Shown here: positions 1-6,998 of the stretch, one piece after another | How the letters are laid out: the number at the start of each line of letters is the position of its first letter | Position numbering within the stretch: position 1 is the stretch's first letter | NCBI GenBank assembly: GCA_934511365.1 | Contig: CAKSWC010000006.1 | Coordinates: forward strand, 44,083-108,082 | Direction of reading: 5' to 3' | DNA from: an uncultured Eubacteriales bacterium | Lineage (GTDB): Bacteria > Bacillota > Clostridia > Oscillospirales > Acutalibacteraceae | Length of the DNA stretch: 64,000 nt | Position numbers and translations under genes: made by a program | The notes under the pieces: model-generated | Databases searched by the model: none | What the model was told of the DNA's origin: nothing | What the model saw: the letters and a program-made list of their open reading frames with translations, nothing else

Positions 1-15
1 AAAGAAGGATTTTTC

Positions 16-117
16 ATGGACGAATTTGTAAAGAGCATTATCGCATTTGTTGAACAGTTCAAAACCATTATTCAGCAGCTTGTTGAATCTTTCCGCGATC
101 TTAACAAGAAAAACTGA
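16..117 (+). CDS. Small amphipathic peptide, 33 aa
   Basis: This short ORF has an ATG at 16 behind an AAGAAGGA ribosome binding site and a stop directly before a good terminator, so it is probably a real gene. The peptide begins MDEFVKSIIAFVEQF and ends DLNKKN. Hydrophobic residues recur every three to four positions, which predicts a single amphipathic helix with a charged tail. It resembles in style the 40-residue peptide at 13222 and the C-terminal tail of the giant secreted protein ending at 22403. I do not recognise a family. A membrane-active or surface-associated peptide is possible, but that is inference. The upstream promoter lies outside the window. Confidence 0.55.
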   Translation: MDEFVKSIIAFVEQFKTIIQQLVESFRDLNKKN

Positions 118-133
118 TTTTTTCTGAACGATG

Positions 134-163
134 AGCCTCCGCTTTTTGGGCGGAGGTTTTTTC
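134..163 (+). terminator. Intrinsic terminator after the 33-aa peptide gene
   Basis: A GC-rich hairpin with arms CCTCCGC (136-142) and GCGGAGG (150-156) is followed by a run of T. It begins 19 bases after the peptide stop codon and separates the peptide from the GtrA-like gene. Confidence 0.85.
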
Positions 164-239
164 CTTGAATTCTCTTGATTTTAGTTTTTTGATATTGTAT
201 ACTTATAAGCACATAAAAACATATAAAGGATGGTTCTCT

Positions 240-791
240 ATGGCAAAGCTTAAAGATATCGACTCGGCGGCCGAAAAAAAAGGCTCCGGCCTCAACACTC
301 TTTGGCAGTTTGTTAAATTCATTTTCGTCAGCCTGCTTGCAATGATTGTTCAGTTTGCGGTTCTCAATCTGCTCTTGCTTCTTCCGCAGATAAAGCAGAT
401 TATTTCTGAACCTTATGAGTTTTGGGTCTTTGCTTCAGACGGACTGAAAAATAACGGATTGGGCTATTTCATTGCTTTCAACATTGCTAATATCCTTGCG
501 CAGATTGTTGCTTTCTTTGTTAACAAGGAAAAAACATTCAATTCCGGCGCAAATATCGCAGTAACCTTACCGATATATATTGTTTTCACCGTTGCGCTCA
601 TCTGCTTTTCCGCGTGGCTTTCGCCAACTTTGCAGGGCGTGTTTGTCAACTGGGGAATCAATGCTCAGGGTGCGGCGAATATTTCAACAATGTGCTGTTC
701 AGCCATTCAGTTCTTCCTCTATTTCCCTGTTGATAAAATTCTTTTCCACAAGAAAAAAGAGGATAAGAAAGAAGAAAAAACCGCAGAATAA
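240..791 (+). CDS. GtrA-like membrane protein
   Basis: This 183-residue protein has four hydrophobic segments. Motifs resemble the GtrA/DPMS family: a KFIFVSLLAMIVQF first helix and, in the middle, a segment ending FFVNKEKTF, where the family usually has an asparagine-lysine-phenylalanine signature. GtrA proteins are thought to help move lipid-linked sugars across the membrane. The frame is open from 165, but the ATG at 240 has AAAGGA ten bases upstream and removes an atypical N-terminus, so I start it there. The C-terminus is a lysine/glutamate-rich cytoplasmic tail. No glycosyltransferase lies next to it, so the substrate is unknown. A terminator follows at 825. Confidence 0.65.
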   Translation: MAKLKDIDSAAEKKGSGLNTLWQFVKFIFVSLLAMIVQFAVLNLLLLLPQIKQIISEPYEFWVFASDGLKNNGLGYFIAFNIANILAQIVAFFVNKEKTFNSGANIAVTLPIYIVFTVALICFSAWLSPTLQGVFVNWGINAQGAANISTMCCSAIQFFLYFPVDKILFHKKKEDKKEEKTAE

Positions 792-824
792 TATTGCATT
801 ATATATCACATCATCTGTTAAACC

Positions 825-854
825 GGCCGCCGTTTTTTCGGCGGTCTGATTTTT
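825..854 (+). terminator. Intrinsic terminator after GtrA-like gene
   Basis: An eight-pair hairpin (GGCCGCCG at 825-832, CGGCGGTC at 839-846) with a T-only loop is followed by TGATTTTT. It ends transcription between the GtrA-like gene and the hydrolase gene. Confidence 0.8.
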
Positions 855-883
855 GGAATGCCTTTAATTAAGGAGTGTTGGAA

Positions 884-1783
884 ATGTTTCAACTTGTTCA
901 GTGCGCAAAAAACACCTACTATTTAAACTGCTTTGCAAACACGGGAGTATATGTTCTTCCGGACGGCGGCGTCATTCTCATTGACGGCTGCGACCACAAA
1001 AAAAGCTATACCGACCTTGATGGTTATTTGACGGAGCGCGGCTGGCGCGTAAAAATGATAATCAATACCCACGCTCATATCGACCATATCACCGGCAACA
1101 GGTTCTTTTGCGACAAATACGGCTGCGAGGTCTACTCAAGCGAGGTTGAGCACCACCTCATTGACCTTTGCAACCTTGAGGGTCAGATATATTTCAACGG
1201 ACTGCCGATAAACCGTGCTCGCAGCTACTTTTTCCGCCCCGTTGGGGTGAGAGCAAGGCCCGTCAGCGAGGCCGAGCTTCCGGACGGGTTTGAAATCCTT
1301 CCGCTTCCGGGTCACTCTTTCGGAATGATAGGGGTCAGAACGCCGGACAACGTCTGGTTTCTCGGCGATTCCGTGCTTTCAAAAGAGACATTTGAAGGCT
1401 ATAAGCTGCCGTTCTTTTTCGACATCAACAAAAGCATTGAAACGCTCAAAATGCTCTGTTCACTTGAGGGGGAGCTTTTTGTTCCCTCGCACGATAAGCC
1501 GTGTACAGATATTGCGCCGCTTGCTTCATATAACAGGCAGTGTCTTGAAAGGCTCAAGGAATACTTCCTTTCAATCAGTAACGGAAAAACGCTTGAGGAA
1601 ATTTTTGCCGTCTGCGCAAAGACGCTTTCACTGCGCGTTGAAAACGACCAGTACGGAAAGCTTTTGACCACCGTTAAAGGCTTTTTGCAATCGCTCATTG
1701 AGGACGGAAAGCTTTGGGGCGAGGTCAGAGATTACAAACTTGTATATTTTCTGACGGAACAGACTGAAAATATGCACAATTAA
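884..1783 (+). CDS. MBL-fold metallo-hydrolase
   Basis: This 299-residue protein belongs to the metallo-beta-lactamase superfamily. The zinc-binding motif THAHIDH is near residue 61, a further metal-ligand region LPLPGHSFG near residue 145, and FLGDS near residue 163. PSHDKPC near residue 204 probably supplies the last histidine. The fold hydrolyses thioesters, lactams or phosphoesters, and the sequence does not show which. GTG at 875 and TTG at 878 are in frame, but the AAGGAG at 870-875 is correctly spaced only for the ATG at 884. It appears monocistronic, and no specific pathway is indicated by its neighbours. Confidence 0.85.
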   Translation: MFQLVQCAKNTYYLNCFANTGVYVLPDGGVILIDGCDHKKSYTDLDGYLTERGWRVKMIINTHAHIDHITGNRFFCDKYGCEVYSSEVEHHLIDLCNLEGQIYFNGLPINRARSYFFRPVGVRARPVSEAELPDGFEILPLPGHSFGMIGVRTPDNVWFLGDSVLSKETFEGYKLPFFFDINKSIETLKMLCSLEGELFVPSHDKPCTDIAPLASYNRQCLERLKEYFLSISNGKTLEEIFAVCAKTLSLRVENDQYGKLLTTVKGFLQSLIEDGKLWGEVRDYKLVYFLTEQTENMHN

Positions 1784-1847
1784 GCTGAATAATCGGATGT
1801 TTTATTCATGAATAATCGCAAAAGATGTAAAAAAATACAAAACCGGC

Positions 1848-1876
1848 TTGACAAATATAATTATAGGTGTTAAAAT
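1848..1876 (+). promoter_or_regulatory. Sigma-70 promoter of the amino acid ABC transporter operon
   Basis: A TTGACA -35 box at 1848 and a TAAAAT -10 box at 1871 are separated by 17 bases. They stand 60 bases upstream of the lipoprotein gene. Confidence 0.85.
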
Positions 1877-1935
1877 TACCCGGCAATATGAAGTGAGTGT
1901 GTTTTGCTCACAAATGTTATTGGAGGATTTAAGAA

Positions 1936-2748
1936 ATGAAAAAGGTTATTGCACTTGTTCTTGCAGCTCTCATGGTTTTTGCTTTGGTAGCTTGCGGAAC
2001 TTCAAAAGACGACCCGTCAACTTCAGCTTCCGACGCTTCGTCAGCATCAGACGCAGCTGAAAAGAAAACTCTTGTTATGGCAACCAACGCAACTTTCCCG
2101 CCGTATGAATATAAGGACGGAGACAACTTTGCCGGTATCGACGTTGAAATTGCCGGAAAGATTGCCGAAAAGCTTGGCATGACCCTTGAAATTAAGGACG
2201 TTGAGTTCGGTTCAATCGTTGGCGGTGTTCAGACCGGTAAGTTCGATATCGGCATGGCCGGTATGACCGTTACTGAGGAAAGAAAAGAGAGCGTTAACTT
2301 CACTGATTCTTACACAACCACAAAGCAGGTTGTTATCGTTAAGGAAGATTCCGCAATCAAAGCCATCTCCGACCTCAAAGGTGACGGCTCAATGAAGTTC
2401 GGCGTTCAGCAGGATACCACAGGTGATATTCTTGCTTCAGACACAGTTGAAAACGGCGGCTACGGAGAGGAAAATGTTATCCGTTACAAAGCTGCAACCG
2501 ATACCGTTCAGGCTCTCAAGACCGGAAAGGTTGACGCCGTTATCATTGACGAAGCTCCGGCAAGGTCATTTGTAAAAACAACTGAAGGCCTTAAGATTCT
2601 TGACGGAACATGGCTTGAGGAAAATTACGCAATCGCGATTGCAAAGGACAACACTGAGCTTCTTAACAAGGTCAACACCGCGCTCAAGGAACTCATTGCA
2701 GACGGTACCGTTAAGTCAATCATTGACAAATACATTCCGGCTGAATAA
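1936..2748 (+). CDS. Polar amino acid ABC transporter, substrate-binding lipoprotein
   Basis: This 270-residue lipoprotein captures a polar amino acid outside the membrane and delivers it to the permease encoded next. The signal peptide MKKVIALVLAALMVFALVAC ends in a lipobox with Cys20 as the lipidation site. A Ser/Ala/Asp-rich linker follows, then a family 3 periplasmic-binding domain with the typical opening ATNATFPPYEY and the motif FDIGMAGMTVTEER. Family members bind glutamine, cystine, histidine or arginine, and the specific ligand cannot be read here. A strong GGAGG site precedes the ATG. A hairpin after the stop probably lets this gene be expressed above the permease and ATPase genes. 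Confidence 0.93.
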   Translation: MKKVIALVLAALMVFALVACGTSKDDPSTSASDASSASDAAEKKTLVMATNATFPPYEYKDGDNFAGIDVEIAGKIAEKLGMTLEIKDVEFGSIVGGVQTGKFDIGMAGMTVTEERKESVNFTDSYTTTKQVVIVKEDSAIKAISDLKGDGSMKFGVQQDTTGDILASDTVENGGYGEENVIRYKAATDTVQALKTGKVDAVIIDEAPARSFVKTTEGLKILDGTWLEENYAIAIAKDNTELLNKVNTALKELIADGTVKSIIDKYIPAE

Positions 2749-2759
2749 TTAAAAATCAT

Positions 2760-2787
2760 GGGGCGGCTTTGTTCCGCCCTTTCTTTA
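2760..2787 (+). terminator. Partial terminator between lipoprotein and permease genes
   Basis: GGGCGG (2761-2766) pairs with CCGCCC (2774-2779) and is followed by TTTCTTT. The short stem suggests incomplete termination, a common way to keep binding-protein levels higher than permease levels. Confidence 0.6.
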
Positions 2788-2854
2788 AAAAGTATCCCCG
2801 GGAGGTCTTGTCGGCTTTCCGGAGATATCTTTGCATAACAAAGGAGGTATATAA

Positions 2855-3598
2855 TTGAATGAATTGAAGGAGACGTTTGCAAAACTCGGCGAAACATTTA
2901 TGCGCTGCTTTGTTAACGAGGGCTATTGGAAATGGCTCGTTCAGGGCTTCAAAAATTCGCTCATCATCACATTTTTTGCAATTCTCATCGGTTTCGTGTT
3001 CGGCATTGTTCTTGCAATGGTCAGAACGTCATATGACAAGAACGAGGAGACAATGAAGCTCAGAGGCGGCTTTGGCTATTGGTTTTTGAGGTTCATAAAT
3101 GCGCTTTGCAAAATATATATCACCGTTATCAGAGGCGTTCCCGTTGTTGTTCAGCTCATGCTTTGGTATTTTGTAATCCTTGTTTCACAGGATAACGGCG
3201 TTGTTGTTGCAATCGTTGCCTTTGGTTTCAACTCTGCCGCATATGTTGCGGAAATTTTCAGAGGCGGCATCATGTCGATTGATGCGGGTCAGTTTGAGGC
3301 CGGACGTTCGCTCGGCTTCGGCTATGTCAGAACAATGATTAACATTGTTATTCCGCAGGCGGTCAAGACCGTTCTTCCGACTCTCCTCAATGAGGTTATC
3401 GCCTTGCTTAAGGAGACCTCCGTTGCCGGCTATGTTGGCATCATGGACCTCACAAAGGCCGGAGACCTCATCAGAGGACGTACTTTTGAGGCGTTTATGC
3501 CGCTTATTGCCGTTGCAATAATTTATCTTCTGACTGTTATAATTCTGACTGCCGTTTTCGGCTCGGTTGAAAGGAGGCTGCGTAAGAGTGAACGATAA
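2855..3598 (+). CDS. Polar amino acid ABC transporter permease
   Basis: This 247-residue inner-membrane permease of the HisM/GlnP type has about five transmembrane helices. The cytoplasmic coupling-helix region reads EAGRSLGFGYVRTM, the EAA motif that contacts the ATPase. RGVPVVVQLMLWYF is also characteristic of the family. The start is TTG at 2855, nine bases after AAGGAGG; the nearby ATG at 2859 is out of frame. Its last 11 bases overlap the ATPase gene, so the two are translationally coupled. It works with the lipoprotein upstream and the ATPase downstream as one importer. Confidence 0.92.
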   Translation: MNELKETFAKLGETFMRCFVNEGYWKWLVQGFKNSLIITFFAILIGFVFGIVLAMVRTSYDKNEETMKLRGGFGYWFLRFINALCKIYITVIRGVPVVVQLMLWYFVILVSQDNGVVVAIVAFGFNSAAYVAEIFRGGIMSIDAGQFEAGRSLGFGYVRTMINIVIPQAVKTVLPTLLNEVIALLKETSVAGYVGIMDLTKAGDLIRGRTFEAFMPLIAVAIIYLLTVIILTAVFGSVERRLRKSER

Positions 3599-4334
3599 TG
3601 TTCTTATTCACGTTGAAAACCTTAAAAAGCATTATCTCGGCGGAAAGGTCAAGGCGCTTGACGGCGTTGACTGCGATATCCACCAGGGCGAAGTTCTTGT
3701 TGTTATCGGCCCCTCCGGCTCGGGAAAATCAACATTTTTGCGCTCGCTGAATCTTCTTGAAATTCCGACCGGCGGAAAAATTGTTTTTGACGGCCATGAC
3801 ATCACCGACCCTAAAACAAACATCAATCTTCACCGCCGCAAGATGGGCATGGTGTTTCAGCATTTCAACCTTTTTCCAAACATGACGATTCTGAAAAACA
3901 TGACGATTGCTCCGATGCAGATTCTCAAAAAGAGCAAAGCCGAAGCGGAAAAAAAGGCGATGGAGCTTCTCTCCCGCGTTGGACTTAAGGACAGAGCAAA
4001 TTCATATCCCTCCCAGCTTTCCGGAGGACAAAAGCAGCGTGTTGCGATTGTTCGCGCACTTTGCATGGAGCCGGAGGTCATGCTTTTTGATGAGCCGACG
4101 AGTGCTCTTGACCCTGAAATGGTTGGCGAGGTGCTTGACGTTATGAAAGAGCTTGCCCACGAGGGTATGACAATGGTTGTTGTTACTCACGAGATGGGCT
4201 TTGCGCGTGAGGTTGCAACGCGCGTCATTTTCATGGATGACGGAAAAATCCTTGAAGAGGGAAAGCCGAATGACATCTTTGAAAATCCGCAGAACCCGCG
4301 CACAAAGGACTTCCTTTCAAAGGTTATTGCATAA
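3588..4334 (+). CDS. Polar amino acid ABC transporter ATP-binding protein (GlnQ type)
   Basis: This 248-residue ATPase powers the importer encoded by the two preceding genes. Walker A is GPSGSGKST, the signature is LSGGQKQRVA and Walker B is VMLFDEPTSALDP, with the switch histidine in VVVTHEMGF. All catalytic residues are intact. The GTG at 3588 is chosen because AAGGAGG at 3571 is ten bases upstream; an in-frame TTG at 3567 lies before that site. The gene overlaps the end of the permease gene by 11 bases. A terminator follows at 4349. Confidence 0.92.
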   Translation: MNDNVLIHVENLKKHYLGGKVKALDGVDCDIHQGEVLVVIGPSGSGKSTFLRSLNLLEIPTGGKIVFDGHDITDPKTNINLHRRKMGMVFQHFNLFPNMTILKNMTIAPMQILKKSKAEAEKKAMELLSRVGLKDRANSYPSQLSGGQKQRVAIVRALCMEPEVMLFDEPTSALDPEMVGEVLDVMKELAHEGMTMVVVTHEMGFAREVATRVIFMDDGKILEEGKPNDIFENPQNPRTKDFLSKVIA

Positions 4335-4348
4335 ATCCAAAAAAATAT

Positions 4349-4382
4349 CGCCTGACGGCTGCTGCTGTCAGGCGTTTTTTTA
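4349..4382. terminator. Terminator between convergent ABC operon and deacylase gene
   Basis: CGCCTGAC (4349-4356) pairs with GTCAGGCG (4367-4374), followed by seven T on the plus strand. On the minus strand the region after the hairpin is A/T-rich, so it may act in both directions. Confidence 0.85.
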
Positions 4383-4388
4383 GTTATG

Positions 4389-5963
4389 TTACTTTTTGAG
4401 AATGAATTCACCGTTGCTTCCGCCGATATATTCAAAGTTTTTAAGGGCGGCCTTGCCGTTGATATAAACGCTGTGGATTCCGCCCGGCTTTGCGTCCGGT
4501 TTGGCCTCGTTAACGCTGAGCTTTGCCGGATCAATAATGCTGATGTCGGCTTTAAAGCCCTCCTTGAGATATCCGCGCTCCTTAATGCCGTATCTGTCGG
4601 CGGTGGCGCCGGTCATTTTGCGAACAACGGTTTCCGGTGCAATGCCCCAGCGTTTTGCAAGCAGGAAGAATTGCGGGAAGGTTTGGAACGCCGCGATGTT
4701 TTGGAGTCCCTTTTCTTCAACCCAGGCGTCCGTCATAAACACAGACATATCGTCCTCCATGAGTGTGCGGACAATTTTGTCATTGTAATACTTTCCGAGA
4801 TAGATTCTTCCTCTGCGTTCGGAAATTTCAACAAGCTTGAGATACATATCAAGCGGTTTCACGCCCTCTTCTTTTGCAAGCTGAAGAACGGTTTTTCCCT
4901 CGTACTCCGGGTGGTCATCGCTGATGTAGGCAACAGTCATATCCTCCCAGTCGATTCCGAGAACTTTCCGATACATCAGAATCGTCATGAAAAGCTTGAA
5001 GCGGTTGAGAGGTGAGCTGCTTTGCTCCTTTGTGAGCTTTGCGTACCACTCAGGGAACACGATTGTGATAACCGAAGCACCGTAATGGAAGGCGTAATTA
5101 TCGTATGCAATGGGCTTGCCCTGAGCTTTAAGCTCGTGGAAGCGGCCAAGCATTTTGTCAAGCTTGCTCCATGAGCGCTTTCCGGTGAAGATAAGGTGGC
5201 TGTATTCGGTGCGGCAGCCGGTTTTTTCCATGATGTCAACAATTTCATCAAGTGCAAGCTCAAGGTGAGATTTTTTTGTGATAAGCGGATAGTCTGCGCT
5301 GACGGCGGAGCAGGCTCTTGCGTGGACGGTGAGGATTCCGTCATATTTTGCAATTTCCCTTGCAAAGGCGTAAAGCTCGTCCTTTGTTGCATACATATTC
5401 GGCTCATACATGAAGCCCATGGAGCCGCCGAAAGCGCCATCCTCCATTGCCTGACGGACGAACGAAATTTCGGTTTTGAGCTGTTCCGGGGTGAGGGGAG
5501 TGGGGTCATATCCGCGTATTCCGGCTCTGACGGCGCCGTGGCCGACAAGCGGAACAATGTTGACGTGGAGTTTTCCATTGAGCTTGGTGCTGAACGCTTT
5601 CAGACTGCCGGAAAAGCGCGACTCAAAAAGTCCGCCGCCAAGCTTGTCTCTGTAAGGCGTTTTTTCGTCCGTTCCAAACGGAGAAAAGCTGCAGTTTCCG
5701 GTGATTTGGGTTGCAATTCCCTGTTCAACAAAGGGGCGGAAGAATCTTTCGCTGTCGTCTCTGTCGCAAAAGAAGTCGTTGTGTGAATGTGCGTCAATGA
5801 AGCCGGGGCAGACGTAAAGGCCGGTTGCGTCAACAATTTCGTCCGCTTCGGCAAAGCATTCTCCAACCTTGAGGATCCTATCGTTTTCAATGAGAACATC
5901 ACCGACAAAGGGTTTTCCGCCGCTGCCGTCAAAGACGGTGCCGTTTTTGAAAAGTATCTTCAT
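4389..5963 (-). CDS. D-aminoacylase (N-acyl-D-amino-acid deacylase)
   Basis: This 524-residue amidohydrolase removes the acyl group from N-acyl-D-amino acids, which could feed on D-amino acid derivatives or peptidoglycan fragments. The N-terminal metal site is FIDAHSHNDF. PLVGHGAVR matches the D-aminoacylase hallmark GHG-x-R. EYSHL and ISDDHPEY further on carry probable ligands and the catalytic aspartate, and the C-terminal DISIIDP is usual in the family. The frame extends to 6071, but the ATG at 5963 has AAAGGAG at ideal spacing and gives the expected start MKILFKNGTVFDG. A consensus promoter lies at 6187-6215 with a hairpin in the leader. The ABC importer upstream may supply amino acids; that link is inference. 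Confidence 0.85.
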   Translation of the reverse strand: MKILFKNGTVFDGSGGKPFVGDVLIENDRILKVGECFAEADEIVDATGLYVCPGFIDAHSHNDFFCDRDDSERFFRPFVEQGIATQITGNCSFSPFGTDEKTPYRDKLGGGLFESRFSGSLKAFSTKLNGKLHVNIVPLVGHGAVRAGIRGYDPTPLTPEQLKTEISFVRQAMEDGAFGGSMGFMYEPNMYATKDELYAFAREIAKYDGILTVHARACSAVSADYPLITKKSHLELALDEIVDIMEKTGCRTEYSHLIFTGKRSWSKLDKMLGRFHELKAQGKPIAYDNYAFHYGASVITIVFPEWYAKLTKEQSSSPLNRFKLFMTILMYRKVLGIDWEDMTVAYISDDHPEYEGKTVLQLAKEEGVKPLDMYLKLVEISERRGRIYLGKYYNDKIVRTLMEDDMSVFMTDAWVEEKGLQNIAAFQTFPQFFLLAKRWGIAPETVVRKMTGATADRYGIKERGYLKEGFKADISIIDPAKLSVNEAKPDAKPGGIHSVYINGKAALKNFEYIGGSNGEFILKK

Positions 5964-6107
5964 ATTTTCACTCCTTTTGAATACGCTCCGGCCGGAGGGG
6001 GAGGAGCAATTCGGATTGCCGCAAGGGCACTCCATCGGTTTCATTATATATGTTCGCTCAAAATAAATCAACAGTTTTTTCTCGCTTGCGGATTGAAGAA
6101 CACACGA

Positions 6108-6153
6108 TAACCGACAAAAAAGCCGAAACCCGCCTCAAAATGAGACGGGTTCC
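6108..6153 (-). terminator. Hairpin with T-run in the deacylase leader (possible attenuator)
   Basis: Read on the minus strand, AACCCGTCTCA pairs with TGAGGCGGGTT (one mismatch) and is followed by CGGCTTTTTTG. It lies between the consensus promoter at 6187-6215 and the deacylase start at 5963. It could therefore be an attenuator, or it could end a separate short RNA. Confidence 0.55.
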
Positions 6154-6186
6154 GGCCGAGAATATGTTGCAATTGGACGTTGGTTA

Positions 6187-6215
6187 TATTATACGCATAT
6201 GCTTGCAATTTGTCA
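6187..6215 (-). promoter_or_regulatory. Consensus minus-strand promoter upstream of the deacylase gene
   Basis: On the minus strand a perfect TTGACA (6210-6215) and TATAAT (6187-6192) are spaced by 17 bases. The -35 context CCGCTTGACAAA is shared with the two antisense promoters at 6587 and 6970. Transcription would run toward the deacylase gene. Confidence 0.85.
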
Positions 6216-6249
6216 AGCGGTTTTTTATATTTTCAGTAAAATCTTTGAA

Positions 6250-6278
6250 TTGACAATTTTCGACAAATATGCTAAGAT
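6250..6278 (+). promoter_or_regulatory. Sense promoter, switch module copy 1
   Basis: TTGACA at 6250 and TAAGAT at 6273 are spaced by 17 bases. The expected transcript start is at about 6284-6286, exactly where the conserved AAAGGCTCTGC arm begins. The stretch TTGACAATTTTCGACAA is nearly the same in copy 2. Confidence 0.85.
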
Positions 6279-6283
6279 AAATC

Positions 6284-6414
6284 AAAGGCTCTGCACAGGC
6301 TGAGTTTCAGCCTCGCGGCAAGGCGGTGCCCTCCTTGAAAGCGACTTTCCACTTTCCGGAGGAAGCATTTTTTATTACTTACCTCCGAGATTAATCAAGG
6401 AGGGAGTGTTGCCA
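6284..6414 (+). promoter_or_regulatory. Structured leader sequestering the ribosome binding site, copy 1
   Basis: CCCTCCTTGA (6329-6338) is perfectly complementary to TCAAGGAGGG (6395-6404), which contains the ribosome binding site of the small ORF. Nested inside, CGGAGG (6357-6362) pairs with CCTCCG (6382-6387). A local hairpin AGGCTG/CAGCCT sits near the 5' end. The first twelve bases (6284-6295) and GCGGTGCCCTC (6323-6333) are perfectly complementary to 6565-6576 and 6550-6560 at the far end of the module. The second pairing would occupy CCCTC and so compete with sequestration of the ribosome binding site. Confidence 0.7.
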
Positions 6415-6486
6415 ATGGAATATTTGGTAATACTTGCTTTGCTTCTTGTTTTAGCCACCGGCTACATAGAAGCAGCTAAAAAATAA
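6415..6486 (+). CDS. Small hydrophobic peptide, 23 aa (toxin-like), copy 1
   Basis: The ATG at 6415 lies ten bases after AAGGAGGG. The peptide opens MEYLVILALLL and ends EAAKK: one hydrophobic helix with a lysine tail, the usual design of type I toxin peptides. The copy at 6801 encodes a related peptide, and their first codons differ synonymously (GAA/GAG, TAT/TAC), which indicates selection on the protein. I do not recognise a named family. Toxicity is inferred from the size, hydrophobicity, sequestered ribosome binding site and convergent RNA. Confidence 0.7.
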   Translation: MEYLVILALLLVLATGYIEAAKK

Positions 6487-6495
6487 TTAGGTAAT

Positions 6496-6538
6496 AAAAA
6501 ATAACCGCCCATAGCTCACAACTTGGCGGTTATTTTTT
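6496..6538. terminator. Bidirectional terminator, copy 1
   Basis: AAAATAACCGCC pairs with GGCGGTTATTTT, with A/T runs on both sides, so it can end the sense peptide mRNA and the convergent minus-strand RNA. The 15-base loop would be complementary between the two transcripts. Confidence 0.85.
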
Positions 6539-6580
6539 AATCACTTGTTGAGGGCACCGCTTTCTGCAGAGCCTTTTTAC
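6496..6580 (-). ncRNA. Predicted convergent antisense RNA, copy 1
   Basis: A perfect promoter (6587-6615) drives a minus-strand RNA of about 85 bases that ends at the shared terminator. It has no ORF. Its 5' end (AAAGGCTCTGC, then GCGGTGCCCTC) is the same sequence as the sense RNA 5' end, so it can pair with the 3' arm of a sense RNA that reads through the terminator. A role as antitoxin RNA is inference. Confidence 0.65.
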
Positions 6581-6586
6581 ATTTAT

Positions 6587-6615
6587 ATTATACTCACTCA
6601 CCGCTTGTTTGTCAA
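6587..6615 (-). promoter_or_regulatory. Antisense RNA promoter, copy 1
   Basis: On the minus strand TTGACA (6610-6615) and TATAAT (6587-6592) are perfect consensus with a 17-base spacer. The -35 box lies within the palindrome CCGCTTG/CAAGCGG, which on the plus strand is followed by a T-rich tract and would serve as a terminator. Confidence 0.9.
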
Positions 6616-6654
6616 GCGGTTTAATTTTATTTTTTACTATAGTAATTTTTATCA

Positions 6655-6683
6655 TTGACAAATTTCGACAACCGTGGTAATAT
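6655..6683 (+). promoter_or_regulatory. Sense promoter, switch module copy 2
   Basis: TTGACA at 6655 and TAATAT at 6678 are spaced by 17 bases. The expected transcript start is at about 6690, at the AAAGGCTCTGC arm, as in copy 1. Confidence 0.85.
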
Positions 6684-6689
6684 CTACGC

Positions 6690-6800
6690 AAAGGCTCTGC
6701 CGATAACGGTAGGCGGTTGCCCTCCCAAAAAGCATTTTTCTTTTCGGAGGGAACAATTTTATTACTTTCCCTCCAGATTCAAAAGGGAGGGGGTGTTACC
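6690..6800 (+). promoter_or_regulatory. Structured leader sequestering the ribosome binding site, copy 2
   Basis: CCCTCCC (6720-6726) is complementary to GGGAGGG in the ribosome binding site (6785-6791). Nested inside, GGAGGGAA (6746-6753) pairs perfectly with TTCCCTCC (6767-6774). The outer arms 6690-6700 and 6713-6724 pair perfectly with 6949-6959 and 6932-6943. An extra T in the 5' arm relative to copy 1 is matched by an extra A in the 3' arm. Confidence 0.7.
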
Positions 6801-6887
6801 ATGGAGTACTTGGTAATGCTGTTCCTGATTCTTGTTGCAGCGAATGCATACATAGAATCTTCAAAGAATAAAAGCAATAAAAAATAA
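6801..6887 (+). CDS. Small hydrophobic peptide, 28 aa (toxin-like), copy 2
   Basis: The ATG at 6801 is preceded by GGGAGGGGG about eight bases upstream. The peptide opens MEYLVMLFLILVAA and ends in an Asn/Lys/Ser tail. It shares ME-Y-L-V, an aromatic YIE motif and a basic tail with the peptide at 6415. The last codons and the stop lie within the terminator stem. A type I toxin role is inferred from the same features as copy 1. Confidence 0.7.
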   Translation: MEYLVMLFLILVAANAYIESSKNKSNKK

Positions 6888-6920
6888 CCGCCCAAATGCC
6901 ATGCGTGCGGTTATTTTTTA
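6879..6920. terminator. Bidirectional terminator, copy 2
   Basis: AAAAATAACCGC pairs with GCGGTTATTTTT, with A and T runs on opposite sides. It overlaps the 3' end of the 28-codon ORF. Confidence 0.85.
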
Positions 6921-6963
6921 AATAAGCACATGAGGGCAACCGCTTACTGCAGAGCCTTTTTAC
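6879..6963 (-). ncRNA. Predicted convergent antisense RNA, copy 2
   Basis: This minus-strand RNA of about 85 bases starts from the perfect promoter at 6970-6998 and ends at the bidirectional terminator. Its 5' region repeats AAAGGCTCTGC and GCGGTTGCCCTC of its own sense partner, including the extra T that distinguishes copy 2 from copy 1. It has no ORF. Confidence 0.65.
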
Positions 6964-6969
6964 ATTTAT

Positions 6970-6998
6970 ATTATACTCACTCACCGCTTGTTTGTCAA
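6970..6998 (-). promoter_or_regulatory. Antisense RNA promoter, copy 2
   Basis: TTGACA (6993-6998) and TATAAT (6970-6975) on the minus strand are spaced by 17 bases. The -35 is embedded in CCGCTTG/CAAGCGG, followed on the plus strand by six T. Confidence 0.9.
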
